A stretch of 64,000 nucleotides of DNA. Source: Alkalihalophilus pseudofirmus OF4. Its GTDB lineage: Bacteria > Bacillota > Bacilli > Bacillales > Bacillaceae_D. The position numbers were made by a program, and so were the translations under genes. Below, piece after piece: positions 1-8,113 of this stretch. Each line of letters opens with the position of its first letter. Positions within the stretch are counted from its first letter, which is position 1. The DNA lies in the NCBI RefSeq assembly GCF_000005825.2, contig NC_013791.2, positions 1,550,001-1,614,000 on the forward strand, written 5' to 3'. The notes below the pieces were generated by a model. It saw only the letters and a program-made list of their open reading frames with translations, did not search any database and was not told the origin of the DNA.

Positions 1-266
1 CTAATGTAGTGGGAGGTTTCTTCGTGTACCTATAAAAATGTATAAAAAATGTATAGAGAAAAAGACAAAGACGTATGTAAAACTAATAAATAAGGTTATC
101 TGATAATTCTGATGAATAAAAATTCAATGAGATACATTGACGGTTTCCTCAAATTGGATTAAGGTTAAATAAGATAATAGAGATGATTACAACATTATAC
201 ATAGGGATGGATTTGATGATGAGAATAAATAGAGAGAAATAAAATCCATTCTAGATAAGAGAGAAA
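1..266. other. intergenic, no gene seen
   Basis: This AT-rich stretch carries no convincing reading frame or RNA gene. It presumably holds the promoter of the YitT-family gene that follows; no promoter could be assigned with confidence. Confidence 0.5.
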
Positions 267-290
267 GTGTGGATAGGAGAGTGTTTGGTA

Positions 291-923
291 GTGGAGAGGT
301 ATAAAGGTATAGGCCTTGTTTTGGCAGGGCTGTTATTGACTTCTTTTGGTCTGCGGTTTTTAGCAATGCATGATTTGACGTTCGGCGGTACGGCAGGACT
401 TGCTACAGTGTTAACATATATGAGTCCGTGGAGCTGGGGTTTATTATTTTTCTTAGTGAATTTACCTTTCTTTATCATTTCATGGACGAAGCTAGGTAAA
501 TGGTTTACTTTATCAAGTTTACTTTCCATCACTGCTATTTCAGTGATCAGAGATCTCCTTGATGTGATGCCTTTTTTCAATGTTCCTTTATGGCTTGCAA
601 CGGCATTAGCTGGGATTTTCATTGGGATAGGTGTAACACTTGTCTTGAATAATGGTTCATCTCTTGGGGGCATTCATATTTTAGCTCTGTATATGGATCA
701 AAAATGGGGAATTAATCGAGGGGTTACAATTTTTGTTAGTGATTTCTTAATTATTTTATTTGCTGCCATGTTAGTAGGCTTCCAACAAGCCTTGTTATCT
801 GTTCTTGTAATTTTTGTGGCAAGTACCATTATCGGGCGTTACAAGAAGTCCCCGATTCCAAAAGAAGCAGAAAATGGCGAAGGCGCTTATGTATCTATGC
901 CTGCTAAAAGCATTCATGAATAA
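291..923 (+). CDS. YitT-family membrane protein
   Basis: This is a roughly 210-residue integral membrane protein with five or six hydrophobic segments and a glycine-rich N-terminal stretch (GGTAGLATVL) typical of the YitT/DUF161 fold. It lacks the C-terminal soluble DUF2179 domain found in longer members, so it is the short form. The frame is open from a GTG at 267, but AGGAG at 275-279 fits the GTG at 291 better. Substrate and role are unknown for most of this family. It is transcribed alone and is followed by an intrinsic terminator. Confidence 0.75.
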   Translation: MERYKGIGLVLAGLLLTSFGLRFLAMHDLTFGGTAGLATVLTYMSPWSWGLLFFLVNLPFFIISWTKLGKWFTLSSLLSITAISVIRDLLDVMPFFNVPLWLATALAGIFIGIGVTLVLNNGSSLGGIHILALYMDQKWGINRGVTIFVSDFLIILFAAMLVGFQQALLSVLVIFVASTIIGRYKKSPIPKEAENGEGAYVSMPAKSIHE

Positions 924-930
924 TCAGGTA

Positions 931-962
931 ACGAACAATCCTTCAGGGTTGTTCGTTTTTTA
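931..962 (+). terminator. intrinsic terminator after YitT gene
   Basis: An inverted repeat (ACGAACAA pairing with TTGTTCGT around a short loop) is followed directly by a run of T, a standard Rho-independent terminator. Confidence 0.85.
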
Positions 963-1022
963 GTGAATTAGTTAAAGAGAAAATGCTATACTTCAACTAA
1001 TACATACTGGCGGAGGGGTACT

Positions 1023-1940
1023 ATGGAATTTCATTTTTTAGGAACTGGTTCAGGAGTTCCAGCTATTGAGAGAAATGTAAGTGCGATGGCGATACGTTTT
1101 TTGCAGCAAAAAGGCACTCAATGGTTGTTTGACTGCGGAGAAGCAACTCAGCATCAATTATTGCATTCACCCATCACTTTAACAAAAATTGACCGGATTT
1201 TTATCACACATCTACACGGCGATCATATTTTTGGCCTGCCTGGATTAATGGGTTCAAGGTCTTTTCAGGGTGCGCTGAATCCTCTAATCATTTATGGACC
1301 GAGAGGCTTAGCTCCGTTTATTGAGACGTCTCTAGCTGTATCAAAAACTCATCTCCGGTATCCATATGAAGTGATTGAGCTTGAAGAAGGCTTGATGTTT
1401 GAAACGGAACATCTTTCAGTGGAAGCATTGGCACTAAATCATGTGATGCCTAGCTTTGCGTTTAAGCTGACCGAAAAAGATAAGCCAGGTACATTGGATA
1501 TTAAGAAACTAGAAGAGTACAATATCCCAAAAGGTCCACATTATCAATTGTTAAAAGAGGGAAAAACGATCACTTTAGAAGATGGTCGCAAAATCAATGG
1601 ACAGGAGTTTGTCGGTCCCCCAAAAAATGGCCGGATTGTGGTGATTGCAGGAGATACAAGGCCTACTAAAGAAATGATTAAATTCAGCAGGGATGCAGAT
1701 ATTTTGATTCATGAGGCCACATTTAGAGCGGATAAAGCAGATCATGCTGTTCAATTTGGTCACAGCACAACACTAGAAGCGGCCTCCCTTGCAAAAGAAG
1801 CAAAAGTTAAGACTCTGCTGCTCACTCATATCAGCTCAAGGTATACAGGTGAGGAAGAGGCGTTTCTCAATGAGGCTAAAACGATTTTTGAAAACACGCA
1901 TCTTGCTCATGATTTGATGGTGTATACGCTGAGTTCATGA
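1023..1940 (+). CDS. rnz: ribonuclease Z
   Basis: This 305-residue metallo-beta-lactamase-fold endonuclease trims tRNA 3' ends in the cytoplasm, cutting after the discriminator base of tRNAs that lack an encoded CCA. The zinc motif HLHGDH lies at residues 63-68. The N-terminal MEFHFLGTGSGVP and downstream AGDTRP and GHSTT motifs are those of RNase Z, and the length matches the bacterial family. A GGCGGAGG Shine-Dalgarno sits just before the ATG. It appears monocistronic or lightly coupled to the small gene downstream. Confidence 0.96.
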   Translation: MEFHFLGTGSGVPAIERNVSAMAIRFLQQKGTQWLFDCGEATQHQLLHSPITLTKIDRIFITHLHGDHIFGLPGLMGSRSFQGALNPLIIYGPRGLAPFIETSLAVSKTHLRYPYEVIELEEGLMFETEHLSVEALALNHVMPSFAFKLTEKDKPGTLDIKKLEEYNIPKGPHYQLLKEGKTITLEDGRKINGQEFVGPPKNGRIVVIAGDTRPTKEMIKFSRDADILIHEATFRADKADHAVQFGHSTTLEAASLAKEAKVKTLLLTHISSRYTGEEEAFLNEAKTIFENTHLAHDLMVYTLSS

Positions 1941-2006
1941 ATAAATTCGTAAACAAAAAGGCATAGTAACATCATTCACTATACCAATTTACTGGGGGAG
2001 TTAATG

Positions 2007-2267
2007 ATGGCTAACCGTGAACAAATGGAATCATGTATGGAGAAAGCAGAATCAGTGATTGAACAAGTTCAAAAAGTGTTTGATGATGCTAGACGCGTTC
2101 AACCCGGAACAGATGAAGAGTATACAAATGCTCAAATGATGTTAGAGGAAATGAGCGGGGAGCTTGATGATGTGCTAAGAGCGGCGACTCCAGAACAGCG
2201 TGAGGCACTTAATCGTAAACAGCAGCAGATCAGACAGCTGCAAAATAATATGATCCTAAAACGTTAA
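2007..2267 (+). CDS. ytzC: YtzC-like small protein (DUF2524)
   Basis: This 86-residue, highly charged, probably all-helical protein ends in LQNNMILKR. It resembles the B. subtilis YtzC/DUF2524 family, which shares the central YxxAQMxLE and final LQxLQNNMIL patterns. No function is established for that family. GGGGGAG at 1994-2000 favours the second of two adjacent ATGs (2007 rather than 2004). A small hairpin with a T run follows the stop. Confidence 0.75.
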   Translation: MANREQMESCMEKAESVIEQVQKVFDDARRVQPGTDEEYTNAQMMLEEMSGELDDVLRAATPEQREALNRKQQQIRQLQNNMILKR

Positions 2268-2307
2268 AAGCTTACATGCTTTTTTGGTGCCTGCTAACTA
2301 TAAGCAA

Positions 2308-2356
2308 GAAAGGGCTGTCTTTGAAGATTCATAAAGATCTTCAAGGGCAGCTTTTT
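2308..2356 (+). terminator. strong hairpin/terminator
   Basis: A long imperfect stem (GGCTGTCTTTGAAGAT pairing with ATCTTCAAGGGCAGC) followed by TTTTT lies between the YtzC-like gene and the thioredoxin-like gene. It probably isolates the two transcription units. Confidence 0.8.
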
Positions 2357-2429
2357 GCTTTTTGAAGCGCTTCTCTTTTTCGTGCGTAAGCAAACATTAT
2401 TTGCTACAATAGAAATGTCAGGAGTGAGC

Positions 2430-2789
2430 ATGATGGAGAGTATTACGGAACAAGAATTAAATGAACGTCTTAAAAGTAAGGAAGAGCTGCAATTTGTGTT
2501 TGTGACAACCCCTCTTTGCGGAACGTGTAAATTGGCTAGGAGAATGCTTATGATCCTTGAGGAGTCTGCGCCTGCATTTAAACCGCTAGAATTGAATGTC
2601 AATACCGCGGCAGGCTTTGCAAACAGGTGGAAAATTAAAAGTGTTCCCGTATTGCTCGTTTTCAAAAAAGGCTTAGGTGTAGAAAGAATCTATGCTTTTC
2701 ACTCCATTGCTCATTTGTATGAAATGTTAAAACCATATGTAGGCAAAGAGGGCATACATAATCTAGGTGAAGATAAAAAGGGGAGATAG
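2430..2789 (+). CDS. thioredoxin-like protein (YtpP type)
   Basis: This 119-residue thioredoxin-fold protein carries the redox motif CGTC within TTPLCGTCKLA and the cis-proline loop SVPVLLVF. It resembles the B. subtilis YtpP group of single-domain thioredoxin-like proteins. The ATG at 2430 is chosen because AGGAGTGA precedes it; the 25 upstream codons have no ribosome site. It lies six bases before brxA, so the two are probably co-transcribed and form a small thiol-redox unit. The in vivo substrate cannot be read from the sequence. Confidence 0.85.
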   Translation: MMESITEQELNERLKSKEELQFVFVTTPLCGTCKLARRMLMILEESAPAFKPLELNVNTAAGFANRWKIKSVPVLLVFKKGLGVERIYAFHSIAHLYEMLKPYVGKEGIHNLGEDKKGR

Positions 2790-2794
2790 TAGTT

Positions 2795-3232
2795 ATGTCA
2801 ATGCATTATGAAGAATATATGAAGCAGGTAGTACTGCCAATGAGAAAAGAACTGACGGATGCCGGTTTTCGTGAATTAACAACAGCTGAGGAAGTAGATC
2901 AATATATGAAGGGTGCTGCGGGTACAACGCTTGTTGTTATTAACTCTGTGTGCGGGTGTGCAGCAGGACTTGCAAGACCTGCTGCGATTACATCGTTATC
3001 ACATGATCACACGCCAGATCATTTGGTGACAGTATTTGCTGGACAAGATAAGGAAGCAACTGCTGTTATGCGTTCTTATTTCAGCGATATTCCTCCATCT
3101 TCTCCATCAATGGCAATTTTGAAAGGGTCTGAGGTCGTTCACTTTATCCCTCGTGAGCAAATTGAAGGAGCAGCACCTGAATCGATTATTCGAAATTTAG
3201 CTCTTGCATACAACGAACATTGCCAGTCATAA
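2795..3232 (+). CDS. brxA: bacilliredoxin BrxA
   Basis: This 145-residue bacilliredoxin (DUF1094, YphP/YqiW family) carries the CGC motif in NSVCGCAAGLARPA. The family removes bacillithiol from bacillithiolated proteins after oxidative stress. The N-terminus (MSMHYEEYMKQVVLPMR) and the HFIPREQIEG segment are closer to YphP (BrxA) than to YqiW (BrxB). It follows the thioredoxin-like gene closely and is closed by an intrinsic terminator. Confidence 0.93.
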   Translation: MSMHYEEYMKQVVLPMRKELTDAGFRELTTAEEVDQYMKGAAGTTLVVINSVCGCAAGLARPAAITSLSHDHTPDHLVTVFAGQDKEATAVMRSYFSDIPPSSPSMAILKGSEVVHFIPREQIEGAAPESIIRNLALAYNEHCQS

Positions 3233-3279
3233 ATGACACTTGTTTGTTAAGGTTAACCTAGATGTAGGTTATCCAAATA

Positions 3280-3322
3280 AAAAGAAGCCTCCTCACCTTA
3301 GTATAAGGCGAAGAGGCTTTCC
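3280..3322 (+). terminator. intrinsic terminator after brxA
   Basis: A stem formed by AAGCCTC and GAGGCTT, with further imperfect pairing inside, is followed by a short T run. The ResA-like gene starts immediately downstream. Confidence 0.75.
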
Positions 3323-3370
3323 TCGTTTTAGTAACAATCAATTTTGGACAAATCAAAAGGAGCATCTATT

Positions 3371-3790
3371 ATGAACTCAACAGCCCCTGATTTTACACTG
3401 CCAGCATTAAACGGTACAGAGTCTCTTACATTAGGCTCATTAAAGGGAAAAGTTGTCCTACTAACTTTCTTTACAACTTGGTGCCCTGATTCGAAAAAAG
3501 ACATTTTAGAAAAACAGGCGCTTTTTCAATCGATGAATCGAGACGATGTCAAAATGATTTTTGTTCATGTAACAGGACGAGATTCATCTGTTGATCTAAG
3601 TAAGTGGCAAGAAGAGATGCAGCTTACTCTGCCTGTTTATATGGATCTTGGTACAAAAACGTATGATGCCTACCGTTGTATGGGGGTTCCAACGACGGTG
3701 TTGATCGATAAAGACCAGTCCATTAAAGGCCTATACAATGATAAAGCTCGTATGATAGACATTATAAAAGGCCTTGGCGGCCTTTTATAA
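3371..3790 (+). CDS. ResA/TlpA-like thioredoxin-fold protein with CXXS motif
   Basis: This 139-residue AhpC/TSA-TlpA-like protein has the usual PDFTLPALNG start, a TTWCPDS active site and the cis-proline segment GVPTTVLIDKD. The second active-site cysteine is replaced by serine (WCPDS instead of WCPxC); another cysteine lies in YRCMGVP just before the cis-proline. No signal peptide or membrane anchor is visible, unlike membrane-anchored ResA. The ATG at 3371 follows AAAAGGAG. It is either a one-cysteine peroxiredoxin-like enzyme or a disulfide protein with altered chemistry. Confidence 0.8.
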   Translation: MNSTAPDFTLPALNGTESLTLGSLKGKVVLLTFFTTWCPDSKKDILEKQALFQSMNRDDVKMIFVHVTGRDSSVDLSKWQEEMQLTLPVYMDLGTKTYDAYRCMGVPTTVLIDKDQSIKGLYNDKARMIDIIKGLGGLL

Positions 3791-3791
3791 T
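3761..3791. repeat. perfect 13-bp hairpin spanning a stop codon
   Basis: ATTATAAAAGGCC and its exact complement flank a five-base loop. The hairpin covers the last codons and stop of the ResA-like gene, between convergent genes. No clear T run follows on either strand, so it may be an atypical bidirectional terminator. Confidence 0.7.
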
Positions 3792-3801
3792 GTGGGGCTA
3801 A

Positions 3802-4524
3802 TTATGGTTTTACCCCGTAAAAGACTACCCGGCCCATCGTTTCAATATTAGGATAACCGCCTTGATGATAAAGCTCTACGACATGCTCTCTGTTATAAGG
3901 AACTCTGTGAATCTGCATCGTGTGACGTCCTTCTTCAAGGTCGGCAATGATATAAGATGCGAGAGGATGGCCGTCAAATGGCAATCCGACACTACCTGGG
4001 TTAATAACATTTTTGCCGTGGAAAGAACGAACAAACGGTAAATGGATATGGCCATATGCATAGACGTCTGCTTCATCCTTTTGCATTAATTGGTGCTCAA
4101 TTTTAGTTGTTTCATCTGGATATACATTTTCAAATAAGCTAGTAGGTGTAGCATGAAACGCATGAATTAATTGATCTTGACCGCGGTCTACAATCATTTC
4201 ACTAGGAAGTTCGCTTAGATACGTTAGGTCCTCATCATTTAATCGTTTCAATGTCCAGTCGCGTTCTTTATTTAGGCCATCAAGTGCTTCTTTTGGCACT
4301 TCACCTTCATTAAAGCCGCGCACAAGCCACTCATCTGCATTTCCCTTTACAACGGATGCATCAAGTGAACGAATTAAATTAAGGCATCTTTTAGGTTCAG
4401 GTCCTCTAAAAGAGAGGTCTCCTAAAACAACAATGTGATCGACATCTTTTTTGTTTAAATCGGTAATAACTGCTTCTAGTGCTGTTGCATTGCCATGAAT
4501 ATCTGAAAGAAAAGCAAATCGCAT
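3802..4524 (-). CDS. metallophosphoesterase (YfcE/MJ0936-type)
   Basis: This 240-residue calcineurin-like phosphoesterase shows the dinuclear-metal motifs in order: DIHGN near residue 8, GDLSFRG near 35, GNADEW near 62 and GHIHLP near 158. The family hydrolyses phosphodiesters or phosphomonoesters and its physiological substrates are largely unknown. AAAGGAGG precedes the ATG. It is a single-gene unit on the minus strand, convergent with the ResA-like gene. Confidence 0.88.
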   Translation of the reverse strand: MRFAFLSDIHGNATALEAVITDLNKKDVDHIVVLGDLSFRGPEPKRCLNLIRSLDASVVKGNADEWLVRGFNEGEVPKEALDGLNKERDWTLKRLNDEDLTYLSELPSEMIVDRGQDQLIHAFHATPTSLFENVYPDETTKIEHQLMQKDEADVYAYGHIHLPFVRSFHGKNVINPGSVGLPFDGHPLASYIIADLEEGRHTMQIHRVPYNREHVVELYHQGGYPNIETMGRVVFYGVKP

Positions 4525-4691
4525 GATGAAACCTCCTTTTTATAGTAGTATAACAGAGGTTTGTTCCTATTTAACATAACAATTTGGTAAATCTGAAGAT
4601 TCATTCAGTAAATTGAGACAAAGGGTCTATCGGTGGAATCCCTTATCAAGCTGTGATAAGATCAAAAAAAAGGTACACAGGAGGTATGAGC

Positions 4692-5828
4692 ATGCATATT
4701 TTATCAATTGAACCAACTCCAAGTCCTAATACGATGAAATTAACATTAAGCGAAAGCTTAGGACAAGGGTCACGTAATAGTTATAACGAAAAAAACAAGG
4801 GCGAGGCACCTGAATACATACAAGAATTATTTAACATAGAAGGAGTTAAAAGTGTGTATCATGTAGCTGATTTCCTAGCCATTGACCGCCATCCTAAGGT
4901 GGATTGGAAAGTCATTCTTCCAAAGGTTCGCGAAGTGTTTGGGGAAGATGCAGATGAGGCACGTCAACAGGAAAACAAAGCGCAAGATACATTTGGTGAA
5001 GTGTATGTAAGTCTTCAAGTATTCAAAGGCATTCCGATGCAGGTGAAACTGACTAACGGAGAAGAAGAAAAGCGGGCAGGACTGCCTGATCGTTTTAATG
5101 AAGCAATCAGCAAAGCTCAAAAACCTGAGGACAATGTAGTGATGGAGCGAAAATGGGTGGATCAAGGGATCCGCTACGGTGAACTTGATGATGTAGCTAA
5201 AGAAGTAGTAGATGAGGTTTCAGCGGCTTATTCAGACTCTCGCTTAAATGGGCTGGTTCTTATTGCAAATGGTGAGGCAGGAAAGAATACAGAGCAGGCT
5301 GAAAGCCGATTTATTAAAGTGACAAAAGAAATGCTTGAAGCTTCAGATTGGCGAGAGCGTTATGCGGCTCTTGAGAGAATGGATCCAAAAGAAGAGGATA
5401 TTCCTGTGTTAGAGCTTGCCTTACGTGATGAGAAAGCATCGATCAGACGATTGGCTACTGTTTATTTAGGAATGATTGAAAAGCCGGTTGTCCTTCCATT
5501 ATTGTATCAAGCTTTAGAGGATTCTTCAGTCACTGTTCGTCGTACAGCTGGTGATTGTTTGAGTGATATTGGTGATGCTGATGCAGCTGGGGCGATGGAG
5601 AAGGCCTTAAAAGATAAAAATAAGTTAGTCCGCTGGCGTGCTGCAATGTTTTTATATGAAGTGGGTGACGAGTCCAGCCTTCCTGCATTAAAGGAAGCTG
5701 CTGATGATCCTGAATTTGAAGTGGCGATGCAGGTGAAAATGGCAATTGAACGAATTGAAGGCGGAGAAGAAGCAAAAGGTTCTGTATGGAAGCAGATGAC
5801 TGATTCAATTTCTAGTGAAAGGGAGTAG
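4692..5828 (+). CDS. CvfC-like protein (Nfu N-domain plus HEAT repeats)
   Basis: This 378-residue protein resembles conserved virulence factor C (B. subtilis YpgR). Residues 1-90 (PTPSPNTMKLTL, then VKSVYHVADFLAI) form an Nfu/NifU N-terminal scaffold-like domain. Residues from about 205 to 360 are alpha-helical HEAT repeats (for example RRLATVYLG, VRRTAGDCLSDIGD, VRWRAAMFLYEVGD). AGGAGG at 4679-4684 points to the ATG at 4692 rather than the ATGs at 4653 or 4686. Homologues affect virulence gene expression in staphylococci; the biochemical role is unclear. It is followed after six bases by a small acidic gene. Confidence 0.85.
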   Translation: MHILSIEPTPSPNTMKLTLSESLGQGSRNSYNEKNKGEAPEYIQELFNIEGVKSVYHVADFLAIDRHPKVDWKVILPKVREVFGEDADEARQQENKAQDTFGEVYVSLQVFKGIPMQVKLTNGEEEKRAGLPDRFNEAISKAQKPEDNVVMERKWVDQGIRYGELDDVAKEVVDEVSAAYSDSRLNGLVLIANGEAGKNTEQAESRFIKVTKEMLEASDWRERYAALERMDPKEEDIPVLELALRDEKASIRRLATVYLGMIEKPVVLPLLYQALEDSSVTVRRTAGDCLSDIGDADAAGAMEKALKDKNKLVRWRAAMFLYEVGDESSLPALKEAADDPEFEVAMQVKMAIERIEGGEEAKGSVWKQMTDSISSERE

Positions 5829-5834
5829 CGGCTG

Positions 5835-6044
5835 ATGAATAAAGAAGAGATCATACAGGAACTTGAAAAAAGAGAAATGGAAGATATTCTTGAACTGATT
5901 GAAGATGCGGAAAAGGGTTATTTAGAGGAGCTTGAAATTGTTCCTTCTGTTGGACTTCTTTATGATAGAGAGTTAAACGAGGCCATTATCTCTTTATTGA
6001 AAGAGCAAGGGGTAGAGATTATTTACGTCACTGAAGAAGAGTAA
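5835..6044 (+). CDS. small acidic protein, possible stand-alone sigma region 1.1-like domain
   Basis: This 69-residue acidic protein begins with a helical stretch and ends LLKEQGVEIIYVTEEE. That C-terminus is strikingly like the end of region 1.1 of the housekeeping sigma factor (in B. subtilis SigA, FLGEQGVELISENEE). No sigma core regions are present. It is read from the same strand as the CvfC-like gene six bases upstream and probably co-transcribed. The resemblance is short and was made by eye, so a role at RNA polymerase is only a hypothesis. Confidence 0.7.
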   Translation: MNKEEIIQELEKREMEDILELIEDAEKGYLEELEIVPSVGLLYDRELNEAIISLLKEQGVEIIYVTEEE

Positions 6045-6094
6045 GCATAAAGAGTTAAAAGTTACGAGGAGTAACCTTTTAAGGAGGAGTGAAC

Positions 6095-6571
6095 GTGCGC
6101 GCTGCACCATCAACCTTTTTACCTGAAAAAGCACGTTCTGTATGGAGGCTGCAAGCATTCTTTGAAAGTCTGCTTGTAGCTTTATTTCCGATTGCATATG
6201 GTGTGCTGATTTATTTTTTTGATTTTCCACTATGGATTTTATACAGCTTAATCGGGTTTTATCTTATCTTTGTCCTAATCACTGTATTTATTTTACCTCC
6301 TATTCGCTGGAGGCGCTTTACGTATGATGTATTAGAGGGTGAGGTAGATATACAATTTGGAGTATTGATTGTTAGGAGACAGTTAATCCCAATGACACGG
6401 GTTCAGCATGTTGATACCGAGCAAGGTCCTCTGCTTAGAAGATATAAAATGGCGGATGTTACGATTACAACTGCAGCAACAAGTCATCGAATTCCTACTC
6501 TTTCAGTTGAAGTGGCAGATGAATTAAGAGACAGAATCGCTAGACTTGCGGCGGTGGCTTATGATGAGTGA
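6095..6571 (+). CDS. PH domain-containing membrane protein (YdbS-like)
   Basis: This 158-residue protein has two transmembrane helices (about residues 25-75) followed by a bacterial PH domain of the bPH_2 type (IQFGVLIVRRQLIPMTRVQHVDTEQ, then ADVTITTA). AAGGAGG at 6081-6087 supports the GTG at 6095. It overlaps the next gene, which encodes a second PH-domain membrane protein. In B. subtilis the ydbS-ydbT pair has been linked to resistance against antimicrobials made by other bacilli. Confidence 0.85.
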   Translation: MRAAPSTFLPEKARSVWRLQAFFESLLVALFPIAYGVLIYFFDFPLWILYSLIGFYLIFVLITVFILPPIRWRRFTYDVLEGEVDIQFGVLIVRRQLIPMTRVQHVDTEQGPLLRRYKMADVTITTAATSHRIPTLSVEVADELRDRIARLAAVAYDE

Positions 6572-8099
6572 ATTTAAACGGCTTCATCCAGCGAGTATCA
6601 TTTTGATGTTCTTACAAGGGTTAAAGGGCATTATTTTACCAGTCATTATTACGTTATTCTTTAGCAGCTCACAAGGGGAGTCTTTTATACGGTTTGAATA
6701 TATCTGGCTTGTTTTCATTGTCATTTTATTCATATCGAGCATCCTCTCTTATATCAGCTTTAAATATAAGCTTGAAGATGGAGAGTTATTTGTACAAAAA
6801 GGCATCTTTATTAAGAAAAAGAGATACATACAACAAAAAAGAGTTCAAAGTATCGATATCACAGCGGGACTGCTTCAGCGGATATTTGGACTGGTTAAAG
6901 TAAATGTAGAAACAGCAGGGAGCGGCGGTGAACCTGAAGTTCAATTAAATGCCATTAAAAAACAGGAAGCATCGTTAATTAGTGAAGCATTAAAAGCTGG
7001 TAAGCAGAACTTGAAACCATTTGATGCAGGTATAGCAGATCATGATTCAAACGATCGTCATGAGCCCGATGCATTAAATGGCAGTGAGTTTAATCCAGAC
7101 AGTAATGAGCGGTTAGATGAATCATCGCAAGAGCTAAAACCTTCTGTTAAATGGAATTTATCAACTCAGCACCTGCTTATTGCAGCTCTTACTTCTAGCG
7201 GGATCGGTTTAACGATCTCAGCTGTAGGGGCGTTATTCAGTCAGGTAGAGCAGGTTATCCCTTCAACCCTCTATGAACGGACATTTGGATTTTTAGTTGG
7301 GTCTGGTATATGGTTTATCACAGCCATTATCTTTTTCATTGTGTTTATTTCATGGATTATATCTTTTATCAATACTGTTTTAAAGTACGGTAATTTTTCG
7401 GTTGTCAAACAAAACGATGACTTAATCATCAAACGCGGCCTGATTGAAACACGGCAATTAACGATTAACACAGATCGTGTAACTGCTGTAAGGTATGTGG
7501 CAAATATCTTCCGACAGCCGTTTGGCTATACAGCCGTTTATGTTGAAAGTGCAGGTGGAGGGACAGGAGAGGAGCAAGGCTCAACGGTTCTTTTGCCCCT
7601 ACTAAAGAAAAAAGACGCACACAAAGTTTTAGAAGAACTGCTGCCTGAATATGCAGCAGAGCCAGTCTTTAAGCGGGTGCCGCAAAGAGCCTTAATTAGA
7701 TATTTAGTGCAGAACACGTTTATTCCGATTGCAGCGACAGCGGCACTTTTTTACTTCTATCCCGAATTTGCCTACTACGGCCTGATAGCTGTAGCACTCA
7801 TGAGTGTGATAGGGTATGCCCAGTATCGTGATGCAGCGGCTGGTTCACTTTGTGGACAATTATATGTTCGCTATAGAAAACTAAGTCAAGTGATTGTGAT
7901 ATCGAAACATAGGAAAATTCAATCATTAGAGCGGCATGTGTCATTGCTTCAAGGAAGAAGAGATTTAGCTACAATAAAGTTAGCAGTGCAGTCTAGTTTT
8001 AGCTGGAAGTTATTTCGTGTGGAACATGTAGATGTCAATGATGCGGATCAACTGCTTTATTGGTATTCAAATAAAAACCAACGTGGGCGCTCTGACTGA
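6561..8099 (+). CDS. PH domain-containing membrane protein (YdbT-like)
   Basis: This 512-residue membrane protein has paired hydrophobic helices alternating with three bPH_2 domains: LEDGELFVQKGIFIKKKRYI with KRVQSIDITAG near residue 90, LIIKRGLIETRQL with VTAVRYV near 300, and RYRKLSQVIVISKHRKIQSLERH near 450. It starts inside the upstream ydbS-like gene (11-base overlap), indicating translational coupling. A strong bidirectional hairpin covers its stop codon. The pair probably forms one membrane complex. Confidence 0.87.
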   Translation: MMSEFKRLHPASIILMFLQGLKGIILPVIITLFFSSSQGESFIRFEYIWLVFIVILFISSILSYISFKYKLEDGELFVQKGIFIKKKRYIQQKRVQSIDITAGLLQRIFGLVKVNVETAGSGGEPEVQLNAIKKQEASLISEALKAGKQNLKPFDAGIADHDSNDRHEPDALNGSEFNPDSNERLDESSQELKPSVKWNLSTQHLLIAALTSSGIGLTISAVGALFSQVEQVIPSTLYERTFGFLVGSGIWFITAIIFFIVFISWIISFINTVLKYGNFSVVKQNDDLIIKRGLIETRQLTINTDRVTAVRYVANIFRQPFGYTAVYVESAGGGTGEEQGSTVLLPLLKKKDAHKVLEELLPEYAAEPVFKRVPQRALIRYLVQNTFIPIAATAALFYFYPEFAYYGLIAVALMSVIGYAQYRDAAAGSLCGQLYVRYRKLSQVIVISKHRKIQSLERHVSLLQGRRDLATIKLAVQSSFSWKLFRVEHVDVNDADQLLYWYSNKNQRGRSD

Positions 8100-8113
8100 G
8101 CGCTTACGTTGGT
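8077..8113. terminator. bidirectional terminator
   Basis: A stem ACCAACGT-GCGCTC/GAGCGC-ACGTTGGT with a five-base loop lies between the convergent ydbT-like gene and the minus-strand gene, with T-rich flanks on both strands. It overlaps the ydbT stop codon. Confidence 0.85.
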
